From Hyperoodon ampullatus (lineage: Eukaryota; Chordata; Mammalia; Artiodactyla; Ziphiidae), in the NCBI GenBank assembly GCA_949752795.1, contig OX457074.1, forward strand, positions 6,089,527-6,153,526: a stretch of 64,000 nt of DNA. Direction: 5' to 3'. The position numbers and the translations under genes are program-made. The notes beneath the pieces were generated by a model. That model did no database searches. It saw only the letters and a program-made list of their open reading frames with translations, and was not told where the DNA came from. Positions 1 through 12,754 of this stretch are shown one piece after another. Positions within the stretch are counted from its first letter, which is position 1. Each line of letters starts with the position of its first letter.

Positions 1-134
1 CGCGCAGGCTCAGTGGCCATAGCTCACGGGCCCAGCCACTCCGCGGCATGTGGGATCTTCCCGGACCGCGGCACGAACCTGTGTTCCCTGCATCGGCAGG
101 CGGACTCTCAACCACTGCGCCACCAGGGAAGCCC
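1..134 (-). mobile_element. Cetacean tRNA-derived SINE (CHR type), cut by the window edge
   Basis: Ends ...CCACCAGGGAAGCCC, the reverse of the SINE head. The A-tail side lies beyond base 1. Confidence 0.9.
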
Positions 135-958
135 CCAGCATTTTCAATAGTGGCAGTAAGGATCTAGAAAAGACAGTAATAGTGAATAAATCGTGGGTGC
201 TTTTTACCTGTGTCTACATGCCCACCTGTGAGAGTAGATGTCTCCTGAGTTAGCTTTTAAAGGTGAATTACTTTGAAAATTTGCTTAGTAATGACACCTG
301 CATTGATAATCCTAATGTATTTAGACATCTTTCTGCAAAAATTAACAGCTTGCACATTTATTGGAATGGGCATGGAACATTGTTTTACAGAACACAATCC
401 TCTGAATATTTCTGATGCTTTGGAAGATCAGTTGTTCTATGGGCTCTTTCAGAAACAGTGTGAAACATGAATTCCACTTCCAAAAAAGTCTTTAAAAATA
501 TACTTCCCATACACCGTGGTTAAACATTTTAGATTCCACCACATTCTCATACAATATTTGCACCAGACTTTCTAGGAAGAAAAATAGTTGTAAGACTATT
601 TAAATCTAGCAAGACACTAAAATACGTCAACCTGCCAGAATTAATTACAAAATAATTAGATGAAGCTTGTGTCAACTCATAGCCATCACTCTTATGTTAA
701 TTAGCTACCTGGCATTGTATAAATTTTACTCGTATGTAGAAATACTCAAATGTAAGATGCAAACAAAATTAATGTGGTTGGATGTCGTGTATACAATACT
801 GTCATAGTTAAAGCACACCAAGTCCCATTTTACATATACAACAAAACAGATATGTTTTTAAGTAATTCCTTGATTTAAATTCACCATCATGGTCCATGAT
901 CTGAATAAATGGGAAAGCTACAGAAGTAATAGAAATTCAGACATGGCTAGTGTCTCAC
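135..958. other. KRT24 intron 1 remnant, no exon seen
   Basis: AT-rich DNA on the intron side of the KRT24 exon 1 donor. I looked for an exon 2 match on the minus strand and found none. Confidence 0.5.
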
Positions 959-1496
959 CTGATTCCTAAGGTCTTCAATGATTGGATGGTATTTGCTGTA
1001 ATCTCTTCCAGCTCCACCGTCTCCAGACCCAGGCCCAAATTTGTCATACCACTCCTTGATTTTGTTCTCCAGATCAGCGTTGGCCTCCTCCAGGGCTCTG
1101 ACTTTGTCTAGGTAATTGGCCAGCTAGTCACTGAGGTTCTGCATGGTTTGCTTTTCACCTCCAGAGAAAAGCCCCCTATGGCCAACACCACCACCCATAC
1201 CACCACCATAGCTGTAGAAGCCTCCACTAGCACCCCCTGCGGAATCCAGCCCCCCCGAATCCAGCCCCTCCACCAAAGCCAATCCCAGAGCCTGAAGCTC
1301 CTCCCAAACCGCCCCCTATTGAGCAGCTACCAAAACCCCCTCCAAAGCTGCCTCCAAAGCCCATGCTGGAGCCCCCACCCAGGCCACAGCTGCCGGCCCC
1401 TCCTCAGAGTCCCCGGGCAGAGCCTCCCCCCAGACTGCATCTGCTTCCGCTGCTGCCACCAGCCCTGGAGGAGGACACGCGAGATGAGCAAGACAT
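959..1496 (-). pseudogene. KRT24: KRT24 pseudogene, exon 1 (keratin, type I, 24)
   Basis: Minus-strand keratin exon 1. It starts MSCSSRVSSSRAGG, has a Gly-rich head, then EKQTMQNL and the start of coil 1 ([19 protein letters not shown]... [17 protein letters not shown]), ending at a normal GT donor (958-957). These segments match K24 better than any other type I keratin I know. It cannot encode a protein. Codon 31 is TGA (1406-1404), in place of an Arg codon. The Gly-rich head loses about a dozen codons and the frame near 1235-1265. In the restored downstream frame the Arg of the NDRLA motif is TAG (1126-1124). Exons 2-8 would lie left of base 1 and are not visible. Loss of KRT24 in cetaceans has been published, as I recall. 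Confidence 0.93.
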
Positions 1497-1579
1497 GGTG
1501 TTCCTGAAAAGGGTTGGTTTGTCCAGGTGAGGAGGAGAGTTGATCGGGAACAGCCTATTTGCAGGCTGCCTTTTTGGCC

Positions 1580-1587
1580 CTTATATA
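1580..1587 (-). promoter_or_regulatory. Relic TATA box of the KRT24 pseudogene
   Basis: TATATAAG on the minus strand, 84 bases upstream of the old KRT24 ATG. Position and sequence fit the former promoter, which has outlived the reading frame. Confidence 0.6.
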
Positions 1588-2264
1588 CATACTTTTAGGG
1601 TGTTCCTTTTCCCTGTCAGTTCTTAATTCCTGTTACCCTTTTGCTCATCCTCAATTGGATACATATTTTTTTCCTCCCGAATCCACTCTACTGGCTTTTG
1701 TTCTGAAGCTGGGTCAGAGCCTCGGGGCATTTACTATATCAAGAAAAAAAGAAAAAAAAGGTGGAGCAAAGCAAAAAAACCTATTTTTCAGAATTATAGT
1801 TTTAATCTTTCAGAGGTTTTGATGAGTGGTAATTCTTTTCTGAGAGCAATTCTGTTAAATTTGCTTCATGATTTCCCAGTTGCAGAGCACACCTCCAGAT
1901 TAACAGATGTAATTAAAATACTTAATAGGACCAGAATGGAAATTTCCCATCAAACTTGTGACTTTTTGTTCATATTGTTCTCTTAAAGTTGAAATGAGCT
2001 TTAGCATCAGCATGTTTCAGATTTACTTAATTGTCCTTCTCTGTGATTATTTCAATCAGCATATTTCTAAGGTTGTTGAAGTTTGTGATTTTAGATGACT
2101 GTGCTACAAAGATGCTTTTCTTTCTGACTGAATTTGACTCTGATATAATGATACCAACTTCCTTCTTTAGAATCAAATCCTAAGAAACGAAGAGATAATG
2201 TTGATTTCTTTGATAACTGGAGAAGGGGATCTGAGTCACTTCTTTTAAAATTTATTTATTATTA
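1588..2264. other. Unique DNA upstream of KRT24
   Basis: AT-rich sequence with no gene or clear repeat; the former upstream region of the KRT24 pseudogene. Confidence 0.5.
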
Positions 2265-2381
2265 TTTTTTTTGGCTGTACCACAGGGCATATGGGATCTT
2301 AGTTCCCTGACCAGGGATTGAACCCGTGCCCCCAGCAGTGGAAGCACAGGGTCCTAACCACTGGACAGCCAGGGAATGCCC
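2265..2381 (-). mobile_element. Older CHR-type SINE
   Basis: T-run, then GGCTGTACCACAGGGC and ...CCACTGGACAGCCAGGGAATGCCC. It is a diverged form of the SINE. AAATTTATT-type repeats lie on both sides. Confidence 0.75.
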
Positions 2382-5300
2382 TAAATTTATTTTATTTTTT
2401 ATTTTATTTTAAAAAATTTTATATGAATCACTTTTTAAAAATAGATCTTTCTTGGAGTATAACTGCTGCACAATACTGCGTTAGTTTGTTTGTTGTACAA
2501 CAAAGCGAATCAGCCATATGCATATATATATCCCCATATCCCCCTCCCTCTTGAGCCTCCCTCCCACCCTCCCTATCCCACCTCTCTAGGTCATCGCAAA
2601 GCATCGAGCTGATCTCCCTGTGCCATGCTGCTGCTTCCCACTAGCTATCTATTTTACATTCAGCAGTGTACATATGTCGATGCTATTCTCACTTTGCCCC
2701 AGCTTCCCCCTCCCCGACCCCGTGTCCTCAAGTCCATTCTCTATGTCTATGTCTTTATTCCTGCCCTGCCCCTAGGTTCATCAGTACCTTTTTTTTCTTT
2801 TTAGATTCCATATATATGTGTTAGCATATGGTATTTGTTTTTCTCTTTCTGACTTACTTCACTCTGTATGACAGACTTTACATCAAACCACCTCACTACA
2901 AATAACTCAGTTTCGTTTCTTTCTATGGCTGAGTAATATTCCATTGTATATATGTGCCACATCTTCTTTATCCATTCATCTGTCGACGGGCATTTAGGTT
3001 GGTTCCATGTCCTGGCTACTGTAAACAGTGCTGCAGTGAACATTGTGATACATGTCTGTTTTTGAATTATGGTTTTCTCAGGGTATATGCCCAGTAGTGG
3101 GATCACTGGGTCATATGGTAATTCTATTTTTAGTATTTTAAGGAAACTTCATACTGTTCTCCATAGTGGTTTTATCAATTTACATTCTCACCAACAGTGC
3201 AGGAGTGTTCCCTTTTCACCACACCCTTTCCAGCCTTTATTGTTTCTAGACTTTTTGATAATGGCCGTTCTGACAGGTGTGAGGTGATACCTCATTGTAA
3301 TTTTGATTTGCATTTCTCTAATAATTAGTGACGTTGAGCATCTTTTCATGTGTCTCTTGACCATCTGTATGTCTTCTTTGGTGACATGTCTATTTAGGTC
3401 TTCCACCCATTTTTTAATTGAATTGCTTGTTTCTTTGATACTGAGCTGCATGAGCTGTTTGTATATTTTGGAGATTAATCCTTTGTCAGTTGCTTCGCTT
3501 GCAACTATTTTCTCCCATTCTGAGGGTTGTCTTTTCATTTTGCTTAAGGTTTCCTTTGCTGTGCAAAAGATTTTAAGTTTCATTAGATCACACTTGTTTA
3601 TTTTTGTTTTTATTTCCATTACTCTAGGAGGTGGGTCAAAAAGGATCTTGTTGTGGATTATGTCAGAGTGTTTTTCCTATGTTTTCCTCTAAGAGTTTTA
3701 TAGTTTCAGGTCTTTAATCCATTTGGAGTTTATTTTTGTGTATGGTGTTAGGGAGTGTTCTAATTTCATTCTTTTACATGTAGCTGTCCAGTTTTCCCAG
3801 CACCACTTACTGAAGAGGCTGTCTTTTCTCCATTGTATGTTCTTGCTTCCTTTGTCATAAATTAGGTGACCATATGTGCATGGGTTTATCTCTGGGCTTT
3901 CTATTCTGTACCATTGATCTAGATTTCTGTTTTTGTGCCAGTATCATACTGTCTTGACTACTGTAGCTTTGTAATATAGTTTGAAGTCAGGGAGCCTGAT
4001 TCCTCCAGCTCTGTTTTTCTTTCTCAAGATTGCTTTGGCTATTCAGGCTCTGTTATGTTTCTATACGAATTTAAAATTTTTTGTTTGAATCCTGTGAAGA
4101 ATGTCATTGATAGTTTGATAGAGATTGCATTGAATCTGTAGATTGCTTTGGGTAGTATACTCATTTTCACAATATTGATTCTTCCAATCCAAGAACATGG
4201 TATATTTCTCCATCTGTTTATGTCATTTTTGATTTCTTTCATCAGTGTTTTATAGTTTTCTGAGTACAGGTCTTTTGCCTCCTTAGGTAGGTTTATTCCT
4301 AGGTATTTTATTCTTTTTGTTGTGATGGTAAATGGGTTTGTTTCCTTAATTTCTCTTTCTGATTTTTCATTGTTAGTGTATAGGAATGCCAGAGATTTCT
4401 GGGAATTAATTTTGTATCCTGCAACCTTACCAAATTCATTGATTAGTTCTAGTAGTTTTCTGGTGGCATCTTTAGGATTTTCTATGTATAGTATCATGTC
4501 ATCTGAAAACAGTGACAGTTTTACTTCTTTTCCAATCTGTATTCCTTTTGTTTCTTTTTCTTCTCTGATTGACATGACTAGGACTTCCAAAACTATGTTG
4601 AACAAGAGTGGCAAGAGTGGATATCGTTGTCTTGTTCCTGATCTTAGTGGAAATGCTTTCAGTTTTTCACCATTGAGTATGATGTTTGCTGTGGGTTTGT
4701 CATATGTGGCCTTTTATTATGTTGAGGTAGTTTCCCTCTATGCCCATTTTCTGGAGAGTTTTTTTTTTTTTTATCATAAATGGTGTTGAATTTTGTCAAA
4801 AGCTTTTTCTGCATCTACTGAGGTGATCATTTGGTTTTTATTCCTTAATTTGTTAATTTGGCGTATCACATTGATTGTTTTGCGTATATTGAAGAATCCT
4901 TGCATCCCTGGGATAAATCCCACTTGATCATGGTGTATGGTCCTTTTAATATGTTGTTGGATTCTGTTTGCTAGTATTTTGTTCAGGGTTTTTGCATCTA
5001 TGTTCATCAGTGATATTGGTCTATAATTTTCTTTTTTTGTGATATTTTTGTCTGGTTTTGGTGTCAGGGTGATGGTGGCCTCATAGAATGAATTTGGGAG
5101 TGTTCCTCCCTCTGCAATTTTTGGAAGAGTTTGAGAAGGATAGGTGTTATCTCTTCTCTAAATGTTGGATAGAATTCACCTGTGAAGCCATCTGGTCCTG
5201 GGCTTTTGTTTTTTGAAAGATTTTAAATTACAGTTTCAATTTCATTACTTGTGATAGGTCTGTTTATATTTTCTAATTCTTCCTGGTTCAGTCTTGGAAA

Positions 5301-6615
5301 ACTGTACCTTTCCAAGAATCTGTCCATTTCTTCGTGGTTGTCCATTTTATTGGGATATAGTTGTTTGTAGTAGTCTTTTATAATGCTTTGTATTTCTGCA
5401 GAGTCAGTTATGATTTCTCCTTTTTCATTTCTAATTTTATTGATTTGCATCCTCTCCCTTTTTTTCTTGATGAGTCTGGCTATGGGTTTATCAATTTTGT
5501 TTATCTTCTCAAAGAACCAGCTTTTAGTTTTATTGATCTTTGCTATTGTTTTCTTTGTTTGTATTTCATTTATTTCTTCTCTGATCTTTATGATTTCTTT
5601 CTTTGTACTGACTTTGGGTTTTCTTTTTCTTCTTTCTCTAGTTGCTTTAGGTGTAGGGTTAGATTGTGTATCTGAGATTTTTCTTGTTTCTTGAGGTGAG
5701 ATTGAATTGCTATAAACTTCCCTCTTAGAACTGCTTTTGGGTCACTGTGTTTTCACTGTCATTTGTTTTTATGTATTTTTAAATTTCCTCTTTGATTTCT
5801 TCAGTGATCTCTTTGTTATTTAGTAGTGCACTTTTTAGCCTCCATGTATTTGTGGTTTTTACAGTTTTTTTCCTGTAATTGATTTCCATTCTCATAGTGT
5901 TGTGGTCAGAAAAGATGTTTGATGTGATTTCAATTTTATTAAATTTTCTGAGGCTTGATTTGTGACCCAAGATGTGATCTATCTTGGAGGATGTTCTGTT
6001 TGCTCTTGAGAAGAAAGTGTATTCTGCCACTTTTGGGTGGAATGTTCTATAAATATCAATTAAATCTATCTGGTCTATTATGTCATCTAAAGCTTGTGTT
6101 TCCTTATTTATTTTCTGTTTGGATGATCTGTCCATTGGTGTAAGTGGGGTGTTAAAGTCCTCTACTATTATTGTGTTACTGTCGATTTCCCCTTTATGGT
6201 TGTTAGCATTTGCCTTATGTGTTGAGGTGCTCCTATGTTGGGTCCATAAACATTTATAATTGTTATATCTTCTTCTTGGATTGATCCCTTGATCATTATG
6301 TAGTGTCCTGCCTTATCTCTTGTAATGCCATTATTTTAAAGTCTATTTTATCTGATATGAGTATTGCTACTCCAGCTTCCTTTTGATTTCCATTTGCATG
6401 GAATATCTTTTTCCATCCCTTCACTTTCAGTCTTTATGTCTCCCTAGGTCTGAAGTGGGTTTCTTGGTGACAGCCTATATATGGGTCTTGCTTTTGTATC
6501 CATTCAGCCAGTCTGTGTCTTTTGGTTGGGGCATTTAATCCATTTACATTCAAGGTTATTACTGATATGTATGTTCCTATTACCATTTTCTTAATTGTTT
6601 TGGGTTTTCTTTTGT

Positions 6616-6868
6616 AACATCTTTACTGGAGTATAATTGCTTTACAATGGTGTGTTAGTTTCTGCCGTATAATGAAGTGAATCAGCTATACATATACGTA
6701 CATCCCCATATCTCCTCCCTCTTGTGTCTCCCTCCCACCCTCCCTATCCCACCCCTGTAGGTGGACACAAAGCACCGAGCTGATCTCCCTGTGCTATGTG
6801 GCTGCTTCCCACTAGCTATCTATTTTACATTTGGTAATGTATATATGTCCATGCCACTCTCTCACTTT
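6616..6868 (-). mobile_element. L1 3'UTR fragment nested in the L1
   Basis: The same sequence class as the 3'UTR at 2,450-2,700, placed inside the ORF1/ORF2 region. It is flanked by TGGGTTTTCTTTTGT and TGGGTTTGTTTTTGT, an imperfect target duplication. A strongly 5'-truncated later insertion. Confidence 0.75.
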
Positions 6869-7693
6869 GTTTGGGTTTGTTTTTGTGGATCTTCTTCTCT
6901 TGTGTCTCCCACCTAGAGAAGTTTCTTTAGCATTTGTTGTAAAGCTGGTTTGGTCGTGCTGACTTCTCTTAGCTTTTGCTTGTCTGAAAAGCTTTTGACT
7001 TCTCCATCGAATCTGAATGAGATCCTTGCTGCATAGAGTAATCTTGGTTGTAGGTTTTTCTCTTTCATCCCTTTAAGTATATCCTACCACTCCCTTCTGG
7101 CCTGCAGAGTTTCTGCTAAAAAATCATCTGATAACCTTATGGGGATTCTTTGTATGTTATTTTCTGTTTTTCCCTTGCTGCTTTTAATATTGTTTCATTG
7201 AATTTAATTTTTGTTATTTTGATTATTATGTGTCTTGGTGTGTTTCTCCTAGGGTTTATCCTGTATGGGACTCTCTGTGCTTCCTGGACTTGGGAGACTA
7301 TTTCCTTTCCCATGTTAGGGAATTTTTCCACTATAATCTCTTCAAATACTTTCTCAGACCCTTTCTTTTTCTCTTCTTCTGGGACCCCCTATAGTTTGAA
7401 TGTTGGTGCATTTAGTGTTGTCCTGGAGGTCTCTGAGATTGTCTTCAATTCTTATCAGTCTTTTTTCTTTATTCTGCTCCTTGGCAGTTATTTCCACCAT
7501 TTTGTCTTCCAGCTCACTTATTCGTTCTTCTGCCTCAGTTATTGTGCTACTGATTCCTTCTAGTGTATTTTACATTTCAGTTATTGTGTTGTTCATGTCG
7601 GTTTGTTTGTTCTTTAGTTCTTCTAGATCTTTGTTAAACATTTCTTGTATTTTCTCAATCCGTGCCTCTATTCTATCTCCAAGATTTGGGTCA

Positions 7694-7896
7694 TTTTTTT
7701 TTTTGCGGTACGTGGGCCTCTCACTGCTGTGGCCTCTCCTGTTGTGGAGCACAGGCTCCAGACTCGCAGACTCAGTGGCCATGGCTCACGGGCCCAGCTG
7801 CTCCATGGCATGTGGGATCTTCCCGGATTGGGGCATGAACCCATGTCCCCTGCATTGGCAGGTGGACTGTCAACCACTGTGCCACCAGGGAAGCCC
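7694..7896 (-). mobile_element. CHR-type SINE nested in L1
   Basis: Complete SINE in reverse with a T-run at its left. The 11-base target duplication GATTTGGGTCA lies at 7683-7693 and 7897-7907. Confidence 0.93.
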
Positions 7897-9253
7897 GATT
7901 TGGGTCACTTTTACTATCATTACTCTGAATTCTTTTTCGGGTAGATTGCCTATTTCCTCTTCATTTATTTGGTCTCATAGGTTTCTACCTTGCTCCTTCA
8001 TCTGTGACATATCTTTTTGCCATCTCATTTTTTTTCCTTTTTTTTATGAGTGGGATTGTGTTCCTGTCTTAATGGTTGTTTGGCCTGAGGCTTCCAACAC
8101 TGGAGTTTTTAGGCTGTTGGGTAGAGCTGGGTCTTGTGCTGAGACGAGGACCTCCAGGAACGCTCACTCCAATAAATATTACCTGGGGTCTGAGGTTCTC
8201 TGTTAGTCCAGTGGTTCAGACTCAGAGCTCCCACCACAGGAGCTTTGGCCTGATCCCCAGCTCGTGACCAAGATCCCGCAAACTTCCCGGGACAGCAAAA
8301 AAAAAATAAAATAAAAAATAAAAAAAGGAAAAAAGAACAATAACAAAGTAAAAAATAAAATTAGACTAGGGAACTAACAGATATGTTAGAAAAAAAATAA
8401 AAATAAAAATATAGATGAGACAACAACCAGAAGGTAAAACAAAACCACAACAGTAAAAAAGAAGAGAAAAGAAAAAAAAAGGCAGAAAAGGCCTTGGCTG
8501 TGGAGGGCGGGGCCTAAGCAGGGGTGAGGTTCGGGCGGTGGGCGGGGCCTATGCTTAGGACCCACAGGGCTGGAAAAGGCCCTGTGGGGTGTGGGAGTTG
8601 GGGCTTAGGCACAACAGAACAGAAGGGGCCCAGGCGTGCCTCCCACCTGTAGTTTCAGAGGGTGGGAGACTCACCTTGGAGCCCAGCAGGCTTCCTGGGC
8701 TCAAGTGGGCAGGGGAAACGCCCTGGTTCCTCGCCTGCTCCTCTGGTCCTGTAGGGCCCCTCCCATCCTCCTCTCCTGATCTCCCCAGCCTCCCTCCTAT
8801 GCCCCCAGGACCAACCCAGCCCAGAGGGGACCTCTGAGGGTGTAGGACCCAGCCGGAGAGCCGGGTAGATGTCCCCTGCCGATTGGGCAGGGGAAACGCT
8901 GCACACGCTCCCTCCTGATCCGAGCCCCTGAGGGTCCCTCCAGGCGTGGGAACCCCTGCCCCCTCTCAGCCACCCCTCAGGGACACCGGTCCTGTCCAGC
9001 CTCCACTTCTCCTCCCCCTTCAGTCCCCCTACGTCCTACCAGTTATCTCGGGGGTTCTTCCCATCTCCTTGGGCATCGGGGTCCCCCGCCAGTGTCCGGC
9101 AGGTGCCCTAGTTGTGGGGAGACTCAAACTCCATGTCTTCCCACAGCACCATCTTTGAGAGATGATTCTAATGTGATTTAAAGTATCCCAAATTTTTTAA
9201 AAAAGGATAAACTCCCCAACTCGTTTCATGTAGCTAGTATAACATTAATATAA

Positions 9254-9336
9254 AAACCTGATAAAGGAAAAACAACAACAAAAAAAAACAAAAACAACAA
9301 AAAAACACACAAAAAAAACAAAAAAACAAACAAACA

Positions 9337-9367
<31 letters not shown>

Positions 9368-9392
9368 CAAAAAAAACAAACCTGATAAAGGA
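9254..9392. repeat. (CAAAA)n-like A-rich run between two identical 15-mers
   Basis: AAACCTGATAAAGGA occurs at 9254-9268 and 9378-9392, with about 110 bases of A and C only between. It looks like a retrotransposon tail with target duplications and no body. Confidence 0.7.
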
Positions 9393-9514
9393 GACTTCCC
9401 TGGTAGCGCAGTGGTTAAGAATCTGCCTGCCAACGTAGGGGACATGGGTTCGATCACTGGTCTGCGAAGATCCCTGGTCCATGAAGATCCCACATGCTGC
9501 GGAGCAACTAAGAC
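9393..9514 (+). mobile_element. CHR-type SINE, 3'-shortened
   Basis: Begins GACTTCCCTGGTAGCGCAGTGG, with the tRNA-like head, and stops after ...GGAGCAACTAAG with no A-tail. Confidence 0.85.
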
Positions 9515-9839
9515 CCTATGTGAGTCACTTCTGAGACCCAGTGTTAGGCTTGGAGTGATTTTGCAGATACCAAAATCTGGAGTTTCCCGTCTACTCTCTG
9601 CTCAGGTTTTTTTCTGTTTTTGTTTTAAAGGTATTTAGAAAAGAGGATCTGGATCCACTTCCGATAACTAATGTTATGATTGGGGTCATATTTTATAGAT
9701 ACTGAAATCTAGAATCCTCCCGGGTCTTTCACTTTCTGCTTCCTGTTTTTCTGTCCCTTTGTTCTTTAGATTATTTCCATTTGCCTCTGCTAGTAGTTTC
9801 TCTGTTTTGAAAGTGTTTTTTTTTTTCTTCTTTTTTTTA

Positions 9840-10455
9840 AGACAAATACTGTATGATTCTATTTATATGAGGTACCTGCTGTAGTCAAATTCAGAGACAA
9901 AAAATAGAATGGTGGTTGCCATGGACTCGGGGGAGGGGAAATGAGTTGTTCGGTGGGTACAGAGTTTTAGTTTTGCAAGATGCAAGTAGTTCTGGAGATT
10001 GGTCACGTAACAATGTCAATGTACCTAACACTCCTGAACTGTACACTGAAAAATAATTAGGATGGTAAATTTTTTTAAATTAGTTAATTAATTAATTAGT
10101 TTTTGGCTGCACTGGGTCTTCATTGCTGTGCACAGTCTTTCTCTAGTTGCGGCGAGTGGGGGCTACTCTTCGTTGCAGTGCACGGGTTTCTCATTGCGGT
10201 GGCTTCTGTTGTTGTGGAGCACGTGCTCTAGGTGTGCAGGCTTCAGTAGTTGTGGTTCGCAGGCTCTAGAGCGCAAGCTCAGTAGTTGTGGCACACGGGC
10301 TTAGTTGCTCCACGGCATGTGAGATCTTCCTGGTCCAGGGCTTGAACCCATGTCTCCTGCATTGGCAGGTGGATTCTTAACCATTGCACCACCAGGGAAG
10401 TCCCAGGATGGTAAATTTTATGTTATGTGCATTTAACCACAATTTTTAAAAAGTG
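9840..10455 (+). mobile_element. Ancient L1M-type 3'UTR, split by a SINE
   Basis: Contains the typical old-L1 end (GAACTGTACACTGAAAAAT, then GGTAAATTTTATGTTATGTG). It was interrupted by the SINE at 10,075-10,404, which duplicated AGGATGGTAAATTTT (10059-10073, 10405-10419). Confidence 0.65.
10075..10404 (-). mobile_element. Long-form CHR SINE
   Basis: Longer variant (TTTTTGGCTGCACTGGGTCTTC... to ...CCACCAGGGAAGTCCC) with a clear 15-base target duplication. Confidence 0.92.
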
Positions 10456-12715
10456 TTTGTTTTGTTTTGTTTTAAAGTATAGATGCTTCCAAAAATATTT
10501 CTTGGCCTTCTGAGCTTTAGGCTCAAGTCACTGACTTTTGTTTATTTACAACTTTCTTGCTTATCTTGGCAGGCTTGTTAAACTATGTGCTTGCTTGAAT
10601 CTTTATATTCAGTCATTTTTTTATCCAGTGTTCTGCCTTCTTTTAATTTTCCTTAGACTGCCTTTGATGGGGACACCTTATGAAATAGTGATCATTCCTT
10701 TTACTGTGTAACTCTTTAAGTTCTTAGCTTTTAGGTTCTACCACATTGTTTTTGCAGTAGTGGTGTGTGACTGTTCTTATACTTAGCGTGCCACTGCTTC
10801 GAGGGGTAGAAGGTGTTTCCTAAGCTTGAAATCGTTAAGCTGGGAGTAATTCTCATTATACCCTTCTAAGGTAGGTTAAAAAATGCACCACCCATTACAG
10901 TATGTTGGTCATCTTACCTCACCCCTCCCCAAAGCTATGAAACCAAAGAAGTCTAAACACTAATGGCTAAATTATGTGCAAATATTAGAGATGGGAGGAA
11001 AAACATCTTTCTTTTCCTCCCTCTTAAAATAATGAAATGTAATCTTTCCACTTTCATAAAGGCTGGCATTTGGCTAAAAGGTTTAAAGAAAGGAATAACT
11101 AAGTGAAAAATTTGATGAAACTTAGAAATTTCAGATCCTGGGTGGAAAGAGCTTTAGGTGGACAGATGAGAAAAGACAAAATTCAGCAGTATCTTTGGCC
11201 TCTGAGTTTTGCCTGAGGTTTGTGGAATTTTTCTTTAGTTGTCTTCTGAGTTATGGCAGTTTCAGTTTGGAAGCTTTATATACCTTATGTTTTGGGATAT
11301 TTGGACATTTGGGTCACGACTGAGGAAGCTTGTGATGTCAGGTATTCTGTCTTGTTTCCTATTTTTTAGCTTTCTTCTTAATACAATTTTTGATGCTGGT
11401 ATCTATGTCTTTTTGGTATTTAAAATTCGCTTAAAATTAAGTTATTCTGAGATACTTCTCTGACATTATTCTTTTAGTCTACACTTTGGAGGTGACCACT
11501 GGGAAGGGTATTTAATGGATAAAATAGCCATTACTGCCTCAAATTCTTTGCCTAATGAGGCAGTGTGTAAATAAATGTAGACATAAATCCATAGGAGTTC
11601 CTTCTGTTTGTATTTCCTTAAATGCATTTTTATGCTTTCTATATCTTTGGGCCTTTTCTTTTAAATGGTGAATCAATCCAACAGACTAATCTTGATTTTG
11701 TGATTTGCAAACTGTCTAGAATGTTGGCATTTTGTGGATTAAAGAATTTTAATCACATATGTAAATAAAGTTTTCTTCTTGCCTGAAGTGTTAGAATTCT
11801 TGTATAAACATTAGTCTCCATTGTTCTGAGACATCCCCGAATTTAATACGCACTCTGTTTGAAATAATGATTTGCCAAAGATCACAAATGAGTTCTTGGC
11901 ATTTCTTTCATCTGTAAAATGAAAGCTTCAAGAATCTGGTAAGGCTCCAGTGAAACAGAATGTTCAGAAATGCTGGCTTCAGTGCCTGGCATCCAGTGGT
12001 TGTTTAATACATAATCGTTTAGAAGCAATGGACTGAACCCCAGATGTCCAGGCTCCCAGTTCAATGCTCTGCCTTCAGTTACATGTAGGTTTGAATACTT
12101 TGTGATTAGCGGTTTATTTATTCATTTATTTTTACCTGTAAAGAATCATATAAACTACACTTCACTATAGAACATGATTTTTATAAGTGCAGAATGATTT
12201 GCAAATAGTAACCAGCAGCATTTTTTTTTTGGTAAGATAGATTTGTATTTTAAAAGATTACAGAGGAATAAACTGCATGTTTTTAGATTAGGAGGAAAAC
12301 CAAATAATGAAAGGTATGGCATGTTGCCCCTGATGAGTCTCTCAAGTTAAGAATAGAATGAACTCAGGGCTTCTGCCTTCTGTTCACTCCAGAGAATATT
12401 CTGTTATGAGTCTTCCAAATAAAAGCACAAGATCAGAATAGCTAAGGGAAGGAGCTGGGCACAGAGTATTTGTGGAGTGTAGGCAGAAATTTTTGTGGCA
12501 GACAGTACGGAAAAGGGAAAAGCTCCCATCTGATGTGTGCACAGCCTCTCTGTAATATGCCACATATTGTGGAGAGATAATAAATATTCATTGAAGGAAA
12601 GGATGAAAAACAGCACGGCTTGACTGGCTTCATGAACACTTGGATCACTTTTGTCCTTTACTGTGTGTTCTGCCTTCTAAGTCTTTATTTCTCCACCTTC
12701 TGGGTTTGTAATTTG

Positions 12716-12754
<39 letters not shown>

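Larger units (their letters stand above)
2382..9160 (-). mobile_element. Long L1 retrotransposon, dead
   Basis: Minus strand. The 3'UTR is at about 2,400-2,800. ORF2 runs from about 6,500 down to 2,800 in many broken frames: the endonuclease-like part at 6135-5779, the reverse-transcriptase part including a degraded F(A/S)DDMILY motif near 4,500, and the C-terminal part at 3619-2801. ORF1 pieces lie at 7782-7137. The 5'UTR has an A-rich section (8,290-8,490) and a GC-rich section to about 9,150. Stops and frameshifts throughout rule out activity. A SINE (7694-7896) and an L1 tail (6616-6868) are inserted in it. Confidence 0.9.

Noticed and set aside
1148..1507. A 119-codon plus-strand frame rich in Pro and Gln
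   Set aside because: It is the antisense of the Gly/Ser-rich KRT24 head; no independent gene.
9276..9377. A-rich array as a possible CRISPR-like or satellite array
   Set aside because: It has no spacers and only A/C drift; it is a retrotransposon tail or simple repeat.
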